A stretch of 64,000 nt of DNA. It comes from Phormidesmis priestleyi ULC007 (GTDB lineage Bacteria > Cyanobacteriota > Cyanobacteriia > Leptolyngbyales > Leptolyngbyaceae). The stretch covers positions 252,099-316,098 of the forward strand of contig NZ_MPPI01000001.1 in NCBI RefSeq assembly GCF_001895925.1, given 5' to 3'. The notes beneath the pieces were generated by a model. That model ran no database searches. It saw only the letters and a program-made list of their open reading frames with translations, and had not been told where the DNA came from. The translations under genes were made by a program, and so were the position numbers. Shown here piece by piece: positions 27,668-38,741 of this stretch (the first letter of the stretch is position 1; each line of letters opens with the position of its first letter).

Positions 27668-30600
27668 GTGGCGTTGACGTTACCTAACTGGTCGATCGAG
27701 GGTCTGCTGCAAGAGGGCGCAAAAGCCATCCTCTATCGCGGGTTTCGCATCGAAGATCAAACTCCAGTCATTATCAAAGGGTTACGTCCTGAGCGCTGCA
27801 CTCCTCAAAATGTCGCCCAGCTAAAACACGAATATGCGATCGCTCGACGGCTAACCACATCAGCTACGATTCAAGCCTATGGGTTAGAGACTTATCAAGG
27901 TATTCCCTATTTAATCTTGGAAGATTTTGGCGGACGCGCACTCGATCAAGTCCTCAGCCGTTTTCAAGAGCCGATTCAGTTCTTAAAGATTGCGATTAAA
28001 ATCACCGCAGCGCTGGCAGATATTCATCATCACAGCGTCGTTCACAAAGACATTAAGCCTGCCAATATTTTGATTAACCTCGACACCGATCGGGTTAAAA
28101 TCGGCGACTTTGGCATTGCTGCGTTCATTCCCTATGAGCAGCAGATGGTCAGCAGTTCTGGCCAGATTGAGGGCAGTTTAGCTTATCTTTCACCAGAACA
28201 AACCGGGCGGATGAATCGTGGCATTGATCACCGCAGCGATTTCTATTCTCTAGGCGTTACATTCTACGAGATGCTTACGGGTGAATTGCCCTTTAATGGG
28301 AAAGACCCCTTAGAGTGGGCACACTATCACATTGCAAAATCGCCAACTCCCCTACAGCAGGTAGTTGCAACCATTCCACAAACGCTGTCAGACATGGTGC
28401 TCAAACTCATGTCAAAGGTAGCAGAAGATCGCTATCAAAGTGCTTTAGGATTGCAGTTTGATCTAGAACGATGTCTACAAGAATTAGAAACCACGGGACA
28501 AATTTCTGATTTTGTACTCGGCGATCGTGACGTTTCAGAGCGATTTCAGATTCCACAAAAGTTATATGGGCGAGAACCGGAAATTGCACAATTATTAAGC
28601 GGATTTGATCGCGTCGTCACACAGGCAACGCCCGAACTGATGCTCGTGTCGGGCTATGCTGGCGTGGGCAAATCATCATTGGTGAATGAACTGCACAAAC
28701 CGATTGTGCGCGATCGTGGCATCTTCATCTCTGGGAAATTCGACCAATACAAACGAGGTATTCCTTATGCCACGATCGTGGAGGCATTTCAAACGCTAGT
28801 TCGACAGCTTTTAACAGAAAGTGAAACCGGGTTGGCACACTGGCAACAAACGATTCAAGCCAGTTTAGGAAACAACGGTAAGCTAATCACCGATGTGATC
28901 CCAGAAGTCGAACTGATCGTGGGCGAACAGCCTGCCGTTCCTGAATTGGCACCTGCCGAATCTCAGAACCGCTTTAATTTGGTGTTTCAAAACTTTATCG
29001 GTGCCTTTGCTCAGAAAGAGCATCCGCTGGCAATCTTTTTAGATGACATGCAGTGGGCAGACAGCGCCACGTTGAGCTTGATTCAAACCCTCGTCACCGG
29101 GTCAGCGCTGCGGCATCTCTACTTTATTCTGGCTTTTCGCGACAATGAGGTTGATGAAAGCCATCCGTTTCGATTAATGGTCGAAAGGTTGCGGCAAAGC
29201 GGAGCCAAAACAACTGACATTCGGCTAACTCCGCTCAATCTTGCTTACGTTAATCAACTGATTGCAGAGACACTGCACTGCAATCTCAAGCGATCGACCT
29301 CGCTGGCTCAGGTCGTGCTGCAAAAAACCGATGGCAATCCTTTTTTTGTCAATGAGTTTCTCAAGGCGCTCTATCAAGACGGGCAGCTAACCTTTGGCAG
29401 CACTGAGCAAACCTGGCAATGGAACGAGGCTGACATTAACGCGCACGGCATGACCGATAACATCGTGACGTTAATGGTCGGACGAATGCAAAAACTGCCG
29501 TCTGACACTCAGCAAGTGTTAAAGCTGGCATCGTGTGTGGGCAGTCGCTTTGACTTAGAGATGTTGGCGATCGTTGCCGAGCAGTCGCCGCGACAAATCG
29601 CCGATGCCCTACTCGAAGCCGTTCTCAGAGGCTTGGTTGTGATCACCGATGCCGAAAAGAGCTATCGATTTTATCACGATCGCATTCAGCAAGCGGCTTA
29701 CACATTGATTGCTGATCAAGAGAAGCAAACCGTTCACCTCAGCATGGGTCGGTTATTGCTGAAAAGCATTGCTCCCGAACACTTAGAAGATCAGATTTTT
29801 GAAGTCGTTAATCAACTCAATCGCAGCATTAATTTAATCACCGACGCAACAGAAAAAGAAACGTTAATTCGATTAAATTTATTGGCAGGCAAAAAGGCAA
29901 AAGCTTCGACCGCCTATGCCCCAGCTCAAAAGCTGCTCTCGATCGCGACCGATCTGTTAACTGAGACCGCGTGGAGCGATCGCTATCACCAGACTTTTTT
30001 TCTATTCAAAGAGCGCGCCGAATGCGAGTTTTTGGCAGGCAATTTAGACCAAGCAGAGGCGCTGTTTGGCAATCTCCTACTTAATGCTCAATCTGCGCTC
30101 GATCAAGCAACGGTTTATATTCTTCAGCTACGGCTCTATCAGGTGGCGGGGCGCTATGAAGAAGCGTTAACCCTGGGACTAGAAGCGCTAGAGGTTTTTG
30201 GGGTAGATTTTCCAGAAACAGCCGAGCAGATGCAAGCCGCGATCGAGCGCGAAAAATATTACGCGGCAGTGAATTTGGGCGATCGCTCAATTAACAGTCT
30301 CATTGATGCGCCAGTGATTCAAGACCCAACTCTTAAAATGTTGGTGAATTTATTAACAGCGCTCGGCCCGATTACTTATTTTAGTAAGCCTAGCGTTTTT
30401 CCACTGATTGTATTGACGGCGCTGAACTACTCACTCAAGCATGGCAACACCGAGGATTCTTGCTTTGCTTATAGTATGTATGCAATGTTGCTGGTTTCTA
30501 TTTTTAGTGATATTCCTACGGGTTATGCATTTTCTGAAATGTCGATTCAATTAAATGAGAAATTTAATGATTTAAGGTTAAGAGGAACCGTTCTGCACAT

Positions 30601-33133
30601 TCACGGAAACCATATTAATATTTGGTGCAATCCCATTACGACTAGCATTTCTTATCTCGAACGGGCATTTATCGCCTGTGTTGAGACTGGGGATATTTCG
30701 ATGGCAAACTACACTGGGTTTCAAGGCGCTTGGCAAATGGTTGAAATCGGTGCCTCGATCGTAGACACAGAGCAATCAATCCTCAAGTACGCGAGATTTG
30801 CTCAACAGTCAAAACATCAGGCCGCTTATCAAACCATTCGCCTAGAGCAGCAGCTACTAACCAATCTACGCGGGTTGACCTACACGCCTGAGACGCTGAG
30901 CGACGACGACTTTAATGAATCTAAAGCGTTAGCCACGATCGCGGAAGCCGGGTTTGAGAGCGGCATCGTTTTCTATCACATCATTAAAACGATCGTGTTT
31001 TTTACGTGCGATCGCTATTCAGATGCGTTGAATTCGGCGCATCAAGCTTCTCAGTTTTTGCAAGCAGCGTTAGCGTTGCCGATTCAAGTCAATTATGTAC
31101 TCTATCATTCGCTAGTGTTAACCGCACTCTATTCGCAATCGTCTCACGATCAACAAATCAGTTCTTTAGCAATCCTTGAACAACATCACCAGCAGTTGCA
31201 GTATTGGGCAAATCACTGTCCAGCAAACTTTTTGCACAAAGCGAAATTAGTCGCGGCTGAGATTGCTCGTATTGAAGGGCGCGATTTAGACGCAATGCAC
31301 TTATACGAGGAGTCGATTCAGTCAGCGCGTGAACATGGATTTGTGCCATATAAAGCGTTAGCCTATGAGCTTGCAGCAAAATTTTATCTCGATCGCTTAT
31401 TCGACACGATCGCCAAAGCCTATCTCGAAAATGCTCGAAAATGCTATCAGCGATGGGGCGCGATCGCTAAAGTTAATCATCTCGAAGACCGCTATCCGAC
31501 ACTGCTGCCAAAACCGATCGTCAACTCAAACGAGACGTTTTTGAGCAGTAACGATCAGCTCGATTTCTTATCCGTTGTCAAAGCGTCACAAACGATTTCA
31601 AGTGAGATTGTGTTTCCTAAATTGCTCAAGACGCTGATGCGGATCGTGATTGAGCAAGCAGGGGCAGACATCGGTTATTTATTGCTTGGCTCTGAGCAAA
31701 CGTTAACGGTCTCGGTTGAAGCGAAAATTAATCAAAAAGACACGATCGCTGTCTCACAAATTGCTCAGGCTGAGAACGCACAAATTACGCCTCAGTCAAT
31801 GCTCAATTATGTGCAGCGCACTCAAGAAACGGTCATTTTAGATGACGCTACTAAAACCAATCTATTCTCAGAAGACGATTATATTATTCAACATCAGCCT
31901 AAATCAGTTCTCTGTTTACCGATCGTCCGTCAATCTCAGTTGCTGGGCATTATTTATTTAGAAAACAATCTGATCACGGGCGCATTCACTCACGAAAAGC
32001 TGATGGTGTTAGAAACCCTCACTACGCAGATTGCGATTTCGCTAGAAAATGCTCGCCTTTATCAGGGGCTTGAAGACAGTCAAGAACAGCTTAATCTCGT
32101 CCTCAAATCGGCTCAGATTGGCATCTGGAGTTGGAACATTCTCGCCAATCGCTTAGAAGGTGATGATCAGGTGCATCTACTCTTTGGTCTGACAGTTGAG
32201 ACCTTTGACGGCACGACGGTGATCAATCAGGTGCATCCCGACGATCGGGCGGCGCTTCGACACTCGGTGCAGCGCGCGATTGCTGAAGGCACTGAGCATG
32301 ATTTAGAATCTCGCATCGTTCGGGTAGATGGAACGATTCGATATATTGCGGGTCGCGGTCGCGCCTTTTTTGACGAAACCGGAAAAGCGACCCGGATGAG
32401 CGGCGTAGTCATGGATGTGACTGAGCGCAAACAGGCAGAAGAACAGCGCCTACAGCTTCTGCAAGAGCAAGCCAAACGAGCCGAAGCAGAAACCGCCAAC
32501 CGAGCCAAAGATCAGTTTCTAGCTGTGCTTTCTCACGAACTGCGAACGCCCCTAAACCCGATCTTGGGCTGGGCAAAACTGCTGCGATCGCAGAAACTCG
32601 ATCCCGCAAAAACTGCTCAGGCACTAGAAACGATCGAGCGCAACGCCAAACTGCAAACTCAACTGATCGAAGATTTGCTCGATGTCTCGCGGATTATTCA
32701 GGGCAAACTGCATCTAAACATTGCGCCTGTCGATTTAGCTTCAACGATCGCCGCCGCTCTCGAAACCGTTCATCTCGCCGTCGAAGCCAAATCGATCGAC
32801 ATTCAAACTGATCTCCATGCGATCGGGCAAGTCTTAGGCGATGCCAATCGGCTTCAGCAAGTTGTGTGGAATCTGTTGTCAAATGCGGTGAAATTTACGC
32901 CTACGGGTGGAAAAATTACGGTACGTTTAATGCAGGTCGATGGGTTTGCCCAACTGCAAATCAGTGACACTGGGCAAGGCATTCTCCCCGAATTTTTGCC
33001 CCACATCTTTGAAGCTTTTCGGCAAGCAGACAGCACCAGCACCCGTGCCTATGGAGGACTCGGACTCGGACTCTCGATCGTACGTCACATCATCGATCTG
33101 CACGGGGGCACCGTCACTGCCGAGAGTTTATAG
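27668..33133 (+). CDS. Ser/Thr kinase-AAA-GAF-PAS-histidine kinase, C-terminally truncated
   Basis: An 1,821-residue signalling protein. Order: Ser/Thr kinase (1-270, with HKDIKPANI and DFG; Lys replaces Arg in HRD), AAA ATPase (Walker A GYAGVGKS near 327), a long TPR-like helical region (about 700-1280), GAF (about 1310-1460), PAS/PAC (1475-1590), HisKA ([15 protein letters not shown] near 1620) and HATPase ([25 protein letters not shown]). This is the HstK-type architecture common in filamentous cyanobacteria. The start is GTG with AGGAG eight bases upstream. The stop TAG is created by a 91-bp element inserted after codon Leu1821; the original last 30 codons lie downstream at 33224-33316. 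The loss removes the final ATPase strand with its GTTFTVRLP motif, so kinase activity may be impaired. Confidence 0.9.
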   Translation: MALTLPNWSIEGLLQEGAKAILYRGFRIEDQTPVIIKGLRPERCTPQNVAQLKHEYAIARRLTTSATIQAYGLETYQGIPYLILEDFGGRALDQVLSRFQEPIQFLKIAIKITAALADIHHHSVVHKDIKPANILINLDTDRVKIGDFGIAAFIPYEQQMVSSSGQIEGSLAYLSPEQTGRMNRGIDHRSDFYSLGVTFYEMLTGELPFNGKDPLEWAHYHIAKSPTPLQQVVATIPQTLSDMVLKLMSKVAEDRYQSALGLQFDLERCLQELETTGQISDFVLGDRDVSERFQIPQKLYGREPEIAQLLSGFDRVVTQATPELMLVSGYAGVGKSSLVNELHKPIVRDRGIFISGKFDQYKRGIPYATIVEAFQTLVRQLLTESETGLAHWQQTIQASLGNNGKLITDVIPEVELIVGEQPAVPELAPAESQNRFNLVFQNFIGAFAQKEHPLAIFLDDMQWADSATLSLIQTLVTGSALRHLYFILAFRDNEVDESHPFRLMVERLRQSGAKTTDIRLTPLNLAYVNQLIAETLHCNLKRSTSLAQVVLQKTDGNPFFVNEFLKALYQDGQLTFGSTEQTWQWNEADINAHGMTDNIVTLMVGRMQKLPSDTQQVLKLASCVGSRFDLEMLAIVAEQSPRQIADALLEAVLRGLVVITDAEKSYRFYHDRIQQAAYTLIADQEKQTVHLSMGRLLLKSIAPEHLEDQIFEVVNQLNRSINLITDATEKETLIRLNLLAGKKAKASTAYAPAQKLLSIATDLLTETAWSDRYHQTFFLFKERAECEFLAGNLDQAEALFGNLLLNAQSALDQATVYILQLRLYQVAGRYEEALTLGLEALEVFGVDFPETAEQMQAAIEREKYYAAVNLGDRSINSLIDAPVIQDPTLKMLVNLLTALGPITYFSKPSVFPLIVLTALNYSLKHGNTEDSCFAYSMYAMLLVSIFSDIPTGYAFSEMSIQLNEKFNDLRLRGTVLHIHGNHINIWCNPITTSISYLERAFIACVETGDISMANYTGFQGAWQMVEIGASIVDTEQSILKYARFAQQSKHQAAYQTIRLEQQLLTNLRGLTYTPETLSDDDFNESKALATIAEAGFESGIVFYHIIKTIVFFTCDRYSDALNSAHQASQFLQAALALPIQVNYVLYHSLVLTALYSQSSHDQQISSLAILEQHHQQLQYWANHCPANFLHKAKLVAAEIARIEGRDLDAMHLYEESIQSAREHGFVPYKALAYELAAKFYLDRLFDTIAKAYLENARKCYQRWGAIAKVNHLEDRYPTLLPKPIVNSNETFLSSNDQLDFLSVVKASQTISSEIVFPKLLKTLMRIVIEQAGADIGYLLLGSEQTLTVSVEAKINQKDTIAVSQIAQAENAQITPQSMLNYVQRTQETVILDDATKTNLFSEDDYIIQHQPKSVLCLPIVRQSQLLGIIYLENNLITGAFTHEKLMVLETLTTQIAISLENARLYQGLEDSQEQLNLVLKSAQIGIWSWNILANRLEGDDQVHLLFGLTVETFDGTTVINQVHPDDRAALRHSVQRAIAEGTEHDLESRIVRVDGTIRYIAGRGRAFFDETGKATRMSGVVMDVTERKQAEEQRLQLLQEQAKRAEAETANRAKDQFLAVLSHELRTPLNPILGWAKLLRSQKLDPAKTAQALETIERNAKLQTQLIEDLLDVSRIIQGKLHLNIAPVDLASTIAAALETVHLAVEAKSIDIQTDLHAIGQVLGDANRLQQVVWNLLSNAVKFTPTGGKITVRLMQVDGFAQLQISDTGQGILPEFLPHIFEAFRQADSTSTRAYGGLGLGLSIVRHIIDLHGGTVTAESL

Positions 33134-33221
33134 CGGTTCCCGCATGAATGAAGTACATCAGATCCTTACTGCACAGGCATTATAGATGCGATGCCGTACC
33201 TCACTCTAGTGAAAACTGCTA
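33131..33221. mobile_element. 91-bp MITE-like element with TA duplication
   Basis: The element begins TAGCGGTTCCCGC and ends GAAAACTGCTA, imperfect inverted ends, and is flanked by TA at 33129-33130 and 33222-33223. Removing the element and one TA restores an uninterrupted reading frame (TTA GGC GAA GCT). TA duplications and such ends are typical of MITEs mobilised by IS630/Tc1-mariner transposases; no transposase is present here. Confidence 0.8.
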
Positions 33222-33223
33222 TA

Positions 33224-33316
33224 GGCGAAGCTCAGGGCACAACGTTTACGGTGAGGCTGCCGTTCGTGAAAGCCGGAGGTGATTTAAGCGACTCGATCGC
33301 TCAACAGCTTGGGTAA
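33224..33316 (+). pseudogene. Severed C-terminal end of the giant kinase
   Basis: Thirty codons ending in TAA encode GEAQGTTFTVRLPFVKAGGD and a short polar tail. This is the standard last strand of a HATPase domain and continues exactly the frame and fold of the kinase cut at 33133. It has no start codon of its own and is presumably not translated. Confidence 0.88.
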
Positions 33317-33696
33317 ATTTCAGGGCGATCGCCTTGCTTTGTCGTCAGGTGCGAACGGTTAAGATGCCGCAACTGAGTCAATTGGTGCTAGACTTTCCAA
33401 GTCTTGGAATCAGTCATTGACTGACATCAACTCACCCAGAAACTGCGCTTTTGCTGAAGGGTCAGCACGTTCTGGAACTATCCACCATTCAACCCTGTCA
33501 CCCATTGCTGAGGCTCCAACCCTGTCAACTTAGAAACGCAACCCAGTTGTAATTTTGAGTCTGCTAAAGATCTGAGTCGATCGGTGAGTGTGATTTCATC
33601 AGTTCATGCGTTGATCAAATCCAGCCGAGCGTTGCAATCGTTGAATAAGAGGAGTAAAACCAGCAAAATGAGGAGATTAGCCTACTATGTCAAAGC
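33317..33696. other. Intergenic stretch with possible decayed coding remnant
   Basis: No intact gene is seen. On the minus strand two short frames of 32-41 codons run in adjacent registers between about 33400 and 33600 (including DRLRSLADSKLQLGCVSKL and RVEWWIVPERADPSAKAQF). They may be parts of one frameshifted gene. No family was recognised. Confidence 0.3.
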
Positions 33697-33704
33697 TAAA
33701 TTGA

Positions 33705-33898
33705 TGTCAGTTCGACAGAAGCAGTTTGCTCCGAACAGCTTTGCTGAGCCGAAGGCAGTGTGAATTCGGGAAGCCCCCTAAATCCCCCAATTTTGGGGGA
33801 CTTCAAGATAAATTTTTCGGTTCAAAGTCCCCCAAAATGGGGGATTTAGGGGGCAAAAGCCGCTGACAACGAAGCGAAAAAAACCGTCGAACTGACGT
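33705..33898. mobile_element. MITE family A, copy 3
   Basis: This 194-bp element is flanked by the exact 8-bp duplication TAAATTGA at 33697-33704 and 33899-33906. Its ends are TGTCAGTTCGAC and GTCGAACTGACGT. Its left arm (TCAGTTCGACAGAAG, GGGAAGCCCCC) is closest to copy 1. No coding sequence. Confidence 0.9.
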
Positions 33899-33970
33899 TA
33901 AATTGATTTGACAGATTACTCCCTCATTTTTACCTGAGTTTTGATGTCGTTTTTAATGCTAGGAGCAAAC

Positions 33971-34753
33971 ATGAAATCATTGATTCGTTGGAGTGCTACG
34001 GTTGGTTTAGTTGGAACGACGATCGTCGGTTCTCTATTGGGAGCGGGTCTGCGAGTGCTGGCATTAACCCCAGAGCAGATCGTGCAAAAGCTACGCCCCG
34101 TGCCAATGTTTACGATCGCCAATGCTCAAGGTGCGCCTTTGGTGGCTTCTCCTCCTAATGGTCAAAAGGGTGCCCCCGTTGCCGGAGTTTTTGTCAGCCA
34201 AAGAGACGCTCAAGCGTTTTTAGAAACGCTGAAAAGCAAAAACCCTAACCTGGCGAAAGAAGTCAAAGTAGTGCCAGTGTCACTGGCAGAAGTCTATCAA
34301 CTCGTTCAATCAAACCAGGGCAAGCCCGATCAGCTAGATTTTGCCTACGTGCCGACCAAGCAGCAGTTAGCCTCGGCGGTCGCAGTGATGAAGGTATCAG
34401 ATAAAAAGGTCACTCAGTTTAACGGCACTCCGCTGTTTGTGGCGCGGGCTGGCAAAGAAAAGGGATTTCTCACCATTCAGCAGGGTGACAAGTCGGTGAT
34501 TCCAATGTTCTTTAACAAAGAAGAACTGCAATCGCTGCTCGATCGCTTCAAACAACAGCAACCCAATCTGGCTTCTAGTATTGACATTCAAGTCTTTCCG
34601 CTAGAAGGCGTAGTCGAAGCGATGAAAAAGCAGAACGACCCACAGCTCGACAAAATTGTGTTGATTCCGCCGAGAGAGTCGATCGAGTTTGTGCGATCGC
34701 TCTCACCGCAAGGCAAACCTCAAACGGCTCCAGCAGCGCAGCCCAAGAAATAG
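33971..34753 (+). CDS. tic22: Tic22-like periplasmic protein
   Basis: A 260-residue protein of the Tic22 family. A signal peptide covers about residues 1-32 (ATVGLVGTTIVGSLLGAGL). The mature part has two repeated halves with similar motifs: PMFTIANAQGAPLV then VFVSQRDAQAFLETL, and TPLFVARAGKEKGFL then MFFNKEELQSLLDRF. In cyanobacteria Tic22 is a periplasmic chaperone-like protein for outer membrane biogenesis; the plastid homologue serves protein import. The ATG at 33971 with AGGAG five bases upstream is a better start than 33941. Confidence 0.9.
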   Translation: MKSLIRWSATVGLVGTTIVGSLLGAGLRVLALTPEQIVQKLRPVPMFTIANAQGAPLVASPPNGQKGAPVAGVFVSQRDAQAFLETLKSKNPNLAKEVKVVPVSLAEVYQLVQSNQGKPDQLDFAYVPTKQQLASAVAVMKVSDKKVTQFNGTPLFVARAGKEKGFLTIQQGDKSVIPMFFNKEELQSLLDRFKQQQPNLASSIDIQVFPLEGVVEAMKKQNDPQLDKIVLIPPRESIEFVRSLSPQGKPQTAPAAQPKK

Positions 34754-34771
34754 CGGACGGGTTCACATTGG

Positions 34772-34833
34772 GTAGGGGCAATCCCCCCGTGGTTGCCCTC
34801 CGTCCGGGGTAGGCACCGGGGCGCTACCCCTAC
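34772..34833. repeat. Interspersed repeat family B, copy 5
   Basis: A 62-bp copy starting GTAGGGGCAATCCCCCCGTG and ending GGGGCGCTACCCCTAC. It occupies the gap between tic22 and prmC. Confidence 0.8.
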
Positions 34834-34902
34834 AGTCATTCCTTCTTTCTGCAACGCCGAAATAGCGCTGTCTCACGGGTCATTCTTAAAGAGCAAAAAC
34901 AG

Positions 34903-35844
34903 ATGACCTGTGAGATTTCTGGATTAGACCTATGGCAGTGGCGACAAGAAGCTCAAACTTCTGCGATCGCCGCTGCCATTTTGCCGTCTGAGGTTGATTG
35001 GCTCTTACAAGAATTAGCAGGACTCGATCGCTTATCGCTGCGGCTAGAATCTTTTAAACATCAGCCTCGAATCACCTTAAAGATTCCGTTCTCAGAATTA
35101 AAACAACGCTGGCGACAACGAGTTGAACAACGAGTTCCGATTCAATATTTAGCGGGTGCGACTCCCTGGCGAAACTTTACGCTCACCGTTTCTCCGGCGG
35201 TGTTGATTCCTCGCCCTGAAACTGAGCAGTTGATTGACTTCGCAGTAGCGGCGATCGTTGCCAATCCAGATCTGCAAACCGGAGCGTGGGCAGATTTGGG
35301 CACTGGCAGCGGCGCGATCGCGATTGGTCTAGCCGAGGCGTTACCCTACGCGATCGTTCATGCGGTGGATCAGAGTCGTGAGGCATTGGCGATCGCGCAA
35401 CAAAATGCTCAAAAGTTGGGGTTTGGCGATCGCATTCAGTTCCATCAAGGTAACTGGCTAGAACCTCTAGAATTTCTCAAAGGCAACCTGAGCGGATTGG
35501 TGTCGAATCCGCCTTATATTCCCAGTCAAATGGTGCGAGAACTTCAGCCAGAAGTCACCAACCACGAGCCACACCTCGCGCTAGACGGTGGATCTGATGG
35601 GTTGGATTGCATTCGTCACCTCGTCACAACGGCTCCTGAATATCTGCGTTTTGGTGGCGTTTGGATAGTTGAAATGATGGCAGGTCAAGCAGATGCCGTG
35701 ACTCAATTACTCAAAGATCACGGGAGCTATGGCAAGATTCAAATTTACCGAGATTTAGCAGGGGTTGAGCGATTTGCAACGGCGATCGTCACTCACCAAC
35801 ACGGCATCATTCTGGATAAACCCATCTCCATAACGGATGGCTAG
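34903..35844 (+). CDS. prmC: Release factor glutamine N5-methyltransferase
   Basis: A 313-residue enzyme that methylates the GGQ glutamine of release factors RF1 and RF2 using S-adenosylmethionine. An N-terminal helical substrate-binding domain (1-100) precedes the methyltransferase fold, with motif I DLGTGSGAIAIGLAE near 131 and the catalytic NPPYIPS near 202. Length is slightly above the usual 280-295 because of a tail (residues 296-313) that runs over the opposite-strand gene by 38 bp. Confidence 0.93.
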   Translation: MTCEISGLDLWQWRQEAQTSAIAAAILPSEVDWLLQELAGLDRLSLRLESFKHQPRITLKIPFSELKQRWRQRVEQRVPIQYLAGATPWRNFTLTVSPAVLIPRPETEQLIDFAVAAIVANPDLQTGAWADLGTGSGAIAIGLAEALPYAIVHAVDQSREALAIAQQNAQKLGFGDRIQFHQGNWLEPLEFLKGNLSGLVSNPPYIPSQMVRELQPEVTNHEPHLALDGGSDGLDCIRHLVTTAPEYLRFGGVWIVEMMAGQADAVTQLLKDHGSYGKIQIYRDLAGVERFATAIVTHQHGIILDKPISITDG

Positions 35845-36229
35845 ATCCTTGCTCACGAATCTTGAGCACCTGTTTCTCTAATCGCTGCTGCTCCACTTTG
35901 GGCAAGCCTACCAAAATGTTGCGGCTCTGCCAGACGAGAACGGCGAGAGTCATCGCCACACATAGCCCCAAACCGATCGCGGGTAGAGGCTGAAAGACTA
36001 TCGCCCAGCGTACCGCCGCCCAAGTGAAATAGTCTTGAAGCAGCGAAATAGGATAGCGCAAACTCCAGAGGCTCACGCTTCCCACTGTCAGCCACAGTCC
36101 CAACACCGTCAGCCATCTGCCGTAGACCGTTACCTTATGGAGTCGCTGCACAGCCGCCTGAAAATTTGGGTCTTTTTCGGGCAGCGCGATCGTCAATTCT
36201 GACTCACCTGGATGCTCTCGATCGCTCAT
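35807..36229 (-). CDS. Small membrane protein encoded with secDF
   Basis: A 140-residue protein with a polar start and two membrane segments ([19 protein letters not shown] near 40 and [20 protein letters not shown] near 82), ending in a basic/charged helix and a Trp-rich tail. Its ATG overlaps the secF stop (ATGA), so it is translationally coupled to secF. I do not recognise a named family. The coupling suggests a link to protein translocation or membrane insertion, but this is inference. Its 3' end overlaps prmC tail to tail. Confidence 0.75.
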   Translation of the reverse strand: MSDREHPGESELTIALPEKDPNFQAAVQRLHKVTVYGRWLTVLGLWLTVGSVSLWSLRYPISLLQDYFTWAAVRWAIVFQPLPAIGLGLCVAMTLAVLVWQSRNILVGLPKVEQQRLEKQVLKIREQGSSHPLWRWVYPE

Positions 36230-37188
36230 GGCTCTATGCTATTCACTGGCTCGGCTGACCCCGAAATCGTGTTTCCAGTCCGTTCTCGCCAGAGTGCCAG
36301 CAAAGTGCTAGCGATAAAAATGCTGGAATAAGCCCCCATTGTGAAGCCGATAATCAGTGCCAGAGCAAAGGTTTTCAGCGTTTCTCCCCCAAAAAAGAAG
36401 AGGGAAAGTAGCGTCAGCAAAACCGTCAGCGTGGTGTTGATCGATCGCGTCAAAGTTTGGTTGACCGCATCATCAATTACATCGTCAATATGGCGACCGG
36501 GATTCAATGCGATCGTTTCTCGCACTCGGTCATAAATCACTACCGTATCGTTAACCGAAAATCCGACGATCGTCAGCAGTGCCACGATAAACAAACTGTC
36601 TACTTCCATATTTAGCACCAGCCCCAAAATGGAGAAAATGCCGACCGTGATCAGAACGTCATGTAGAAGCGCGACGATCGCAAACGCCGCATAGTCAAGC
36701 TGAAATCGAAAACTGAGATAGATCGCAATGCCCGCAAACGAGACAATCAGCGCCAATAAACCAGACGAGAAAAGCTGTTTCCCTAGCGTTGGCCCAACGG
36801 TATCAATTTGAGTAGTTTTGGGATTAAATTTACCCACTTTTTCAGATAAAGCGGCTTGTAGTTTCGATCGCTGGTCAACATCTAAAGTCACCGTGCGAAT
36901 CGAGACGGCGCGTTGCTCTGATCCGACGATCTGGACGCTGCTGCCGCCCAAGCCCTGGGCATCGAGCACCGATCGCACCGCGTCTAAATTGATCGGCTTG
37001 TCGCAATTATTAGGCTGAGTGCAGTCGAGTTCGATTTGCAGCCGAGTGCCGCCCACAAAATCTAAACTCGGACGCAGCGGCGCGCCAATCTGCTTCCAGG
37101 AAATCAGCATTGCAATGATGCCCGCAATAATAATCGTTGCAGAAATCGTCCACCAAATCGCCCGTTGGCGAATCACTTGCAGTTTCAT
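36226..37188 (-). CDS. secF: Protein translocase subunit SecF
   Basis: A 320-residue subunit of the SecDF complex, which uses the proton gradient to pull preproteins through SecYEG. It has a first helix ([20 protein letters not shown]), the [11 protein letters not shown] domain, and five more helices in the C-terminal half with conserved [11 protein letters not shown] near 205 and [20 protein letters not shown]. The start is ATG 37188 with GGAGGT upstream; it overlaps the secD stop by ATGA. The longer frame to 37227 lies inside secD. Confidence 0.95.
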   Translation of the reverse strand: MKLQVIRQRAIWWTISATIIIAGIIAMLISWKQIGAPLRPSLDFVGGTRLQIELDCTQPNNCDKPINLDAVRSVLDAQGLGGSSVQIVGSEQRAVSIRTVTLDVDQRSKLQAALSEKVGKFNPKTTQIDTVGPTLGKQLFSSGLLALIVSFAGIAIYLSFRFQLDYAAFAIVALLHDVLITVGIFSILGLVLNMEVDSLFIVALLTIVGFSVNDTVVIYDRVRETIALNPGRHIDDVIDDAVNQTLTRSINTTLTVLLTLLSLFFFGGETLKTFALALIIGFTMGAYSSIFIASTLLALWRERTGNTISGSAEPVNSIEP

Positions 37189-38591
37189 GAAGCGACCTCC
37201 GAAGTTTTTGCGGGTAGGTTGGGGCAAAACAGTTCTGGTTTGCGGAGTCCTTGAACGCCTAAAGACGCTAGTAGTAGAGTGCGGCTACAGGTCAGAGCCG
37301 TAAACATACTGATGCCCACACCCAACGCCAGCGTTAGGGCAAATCCTTTCACCAGTCCTGCACCGAGCCAAAACAGCGCCCCACACGCGATTAAAGTTGT
37401 GACGTTGCTATCGAGAATGCTAGAAAAAGCGCGGAAAAAGCCAGCTTCGACCGATCGATACAGGGTTTTTCCAGCCCGCAGTTCTTCACGAGTGCGTTCA
37501 AAAATCAGCACGTTGGCATCGACTGCCATGCCAATGCTAAGAATGAATCCGGCAATTCCCGGTAGGGTGAGCGTCACTCCTAACAAAGTGAAGGCAGCAA
37601 AGGTGAGCAGCGAATAGATGACGAGCGAGATCGAGGCGATCGCCCCCGGCAACCGATAATAAATCACCATAAACAACAGCACTAACATCAAACCGCCAAT
37701 GCCTGCGTAAATGCTGCGCTGAATGCTATCTCGTCCTAAGGTCGCTCCCACAGTGCGGTTCTCAATGATCTCGACTGGGAGCGGTAATGCACCTCCGCGA
37801 AGCTGCACGGCCAGGTCATTCGCTTGTTCGGCGGTGAATCGCCCGGTGATGGTTGCGCCGCCGCCAGTGATGCCCGTCTGAGCAAACTCTACGCCCACAC
37901 TGGGGGCGCTAATCAGCCCATTATCCAGAAAAATTCCTAAACTGCGTCCGGTGCCTGCTAGATTTTTGGTCAGCGTCGCGAATTTCTCGCCGCCTTCTTG
38001 ATCAAACCGAATCGCCACACTCCAGCCATTTGAGTTTGGCGACGTTTCGGGAAAGGCATCTTTGAGATTCTTACCTGTGATGCCCGACGACTCAAACAGA
38101 GTGCCAATTTTTTGATCGGTGGCTTTGAGTTTGGCTTGGTTATCGTCGATCGCCGCCTGATCGCCTGCTTTTCTCAATTCAGCTTGTTTGGCAACCAATT
38201 CTTGACGATATTGCTGCTCGATCCCCAGCCCTGCTTCAGTTCCAGGCTTTTGAGCTTTAAATTCGAGTTGAGCCGTGCCGCCAAGAACCCGCTCGGCTTG
38301 CTGCGGATCGCTGACTCCGGGCAACTGCACCAAAATTTGGTCGTCACCCACCGTTTGCACAACAGGCTCAGACACGCCCAAGCCATTAATTCGTCCTTCA
38401 ATGACGCGCTGAACGGCTTCGAGTTCACGCGATGTAATTTTTTTAATCTCTGCGGTGGGCTTCACCTGAATCGTTAACTGTGAACCCCCTTGCAAATCCA
38501 ATCCTAGCCGCACTGGCACCTTGACGATTACGAAGATCGCGACGGCAACCAAAGCCAGGATGAACAGTAGTAATGAACGCTGCCTTGCCAT
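37185..38591 (-). CDS. secD: Protein translocase subunit SecD
   Basis: A 468-residue subunit with an N-terminal helix ([19 protein letters not shown]), [15 protein letters not shown] near residue 30, a large periplasmic P1 domain (about 50-290), and five C-terminal helices with the conserved [20 protein letters not shown] near 352, whose Asp takes part in proton coupling. Length and motifs are normal for cyanobacteria. First gene of the secD-secF-140 aa operon, divergent from hslO. Confidence 0.95.
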   Translation of the reverse strand: MARQRSLLLFILALVAVAIFVIVKVPVRLGLDLQGGSQLTIQVKPTAEIKKITSRELEAVQRVIEGRINGLGVSEPVVQTVGDDQILVQLPGVSDPQQAERVLGGTAQLEFKAQKPGTEAGLGIEQQYRQELVAKQAELRKAGDQAAIDDNQAKLKATDQKIGTLFESSGITGKNLKDAFPETSPNSNGWSVAIRFDQEGGEKFATLTKNLAGTGRSLGIFLDNGLISAPSVGVEFAQTGITGGGATITGRFTAEQANDLAVQLRGGALPLPVEIIENRTVGATLGRDSIQRSIYAGIGGLMLVLLFMVIYYRLPGAIASISLVIYSLLTFAAFTLLGVTLTLPGIAGFILSIGMAVDANVLIFERTREELRAGKTLYRSVEAGFFRAFSSILDSNVTTLIACGALFWLGAGLVKGFALTLALGVGISMFTALTCSRTLLLASLGVQGLRKPELFCPNLPAKTSEVAS

Positions 38592-38663
38592 ACTGAAACC
38601 TGTTGTGACAAACGTTATGATAGCGCTTTGTTAACGCCCTCGTGCAGGTCAGTCACGATAGCT

Positions 38664-38687
38664 CTTCCTCATTACCTGCGGAGGAAG
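38664..38687. promoter_or_regulatory. Small inverted repeat between secD and hslO
   Basis: CTTCCTC and GAGGAAG form a 7-bp stem with a 10-base loop, midway in the 150-bp divergent promoter region of secD and hslO. It could be an operator or an mRNA leader hairpin of hslO; no known site was recognised. Confidence 0.25.
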
Positions 38688-38741
38688 CAGCAAGCCTTCT
38701 AGAATAGAGACAGAACTCGTTAAGAAATGTAAGGTTTTTTC

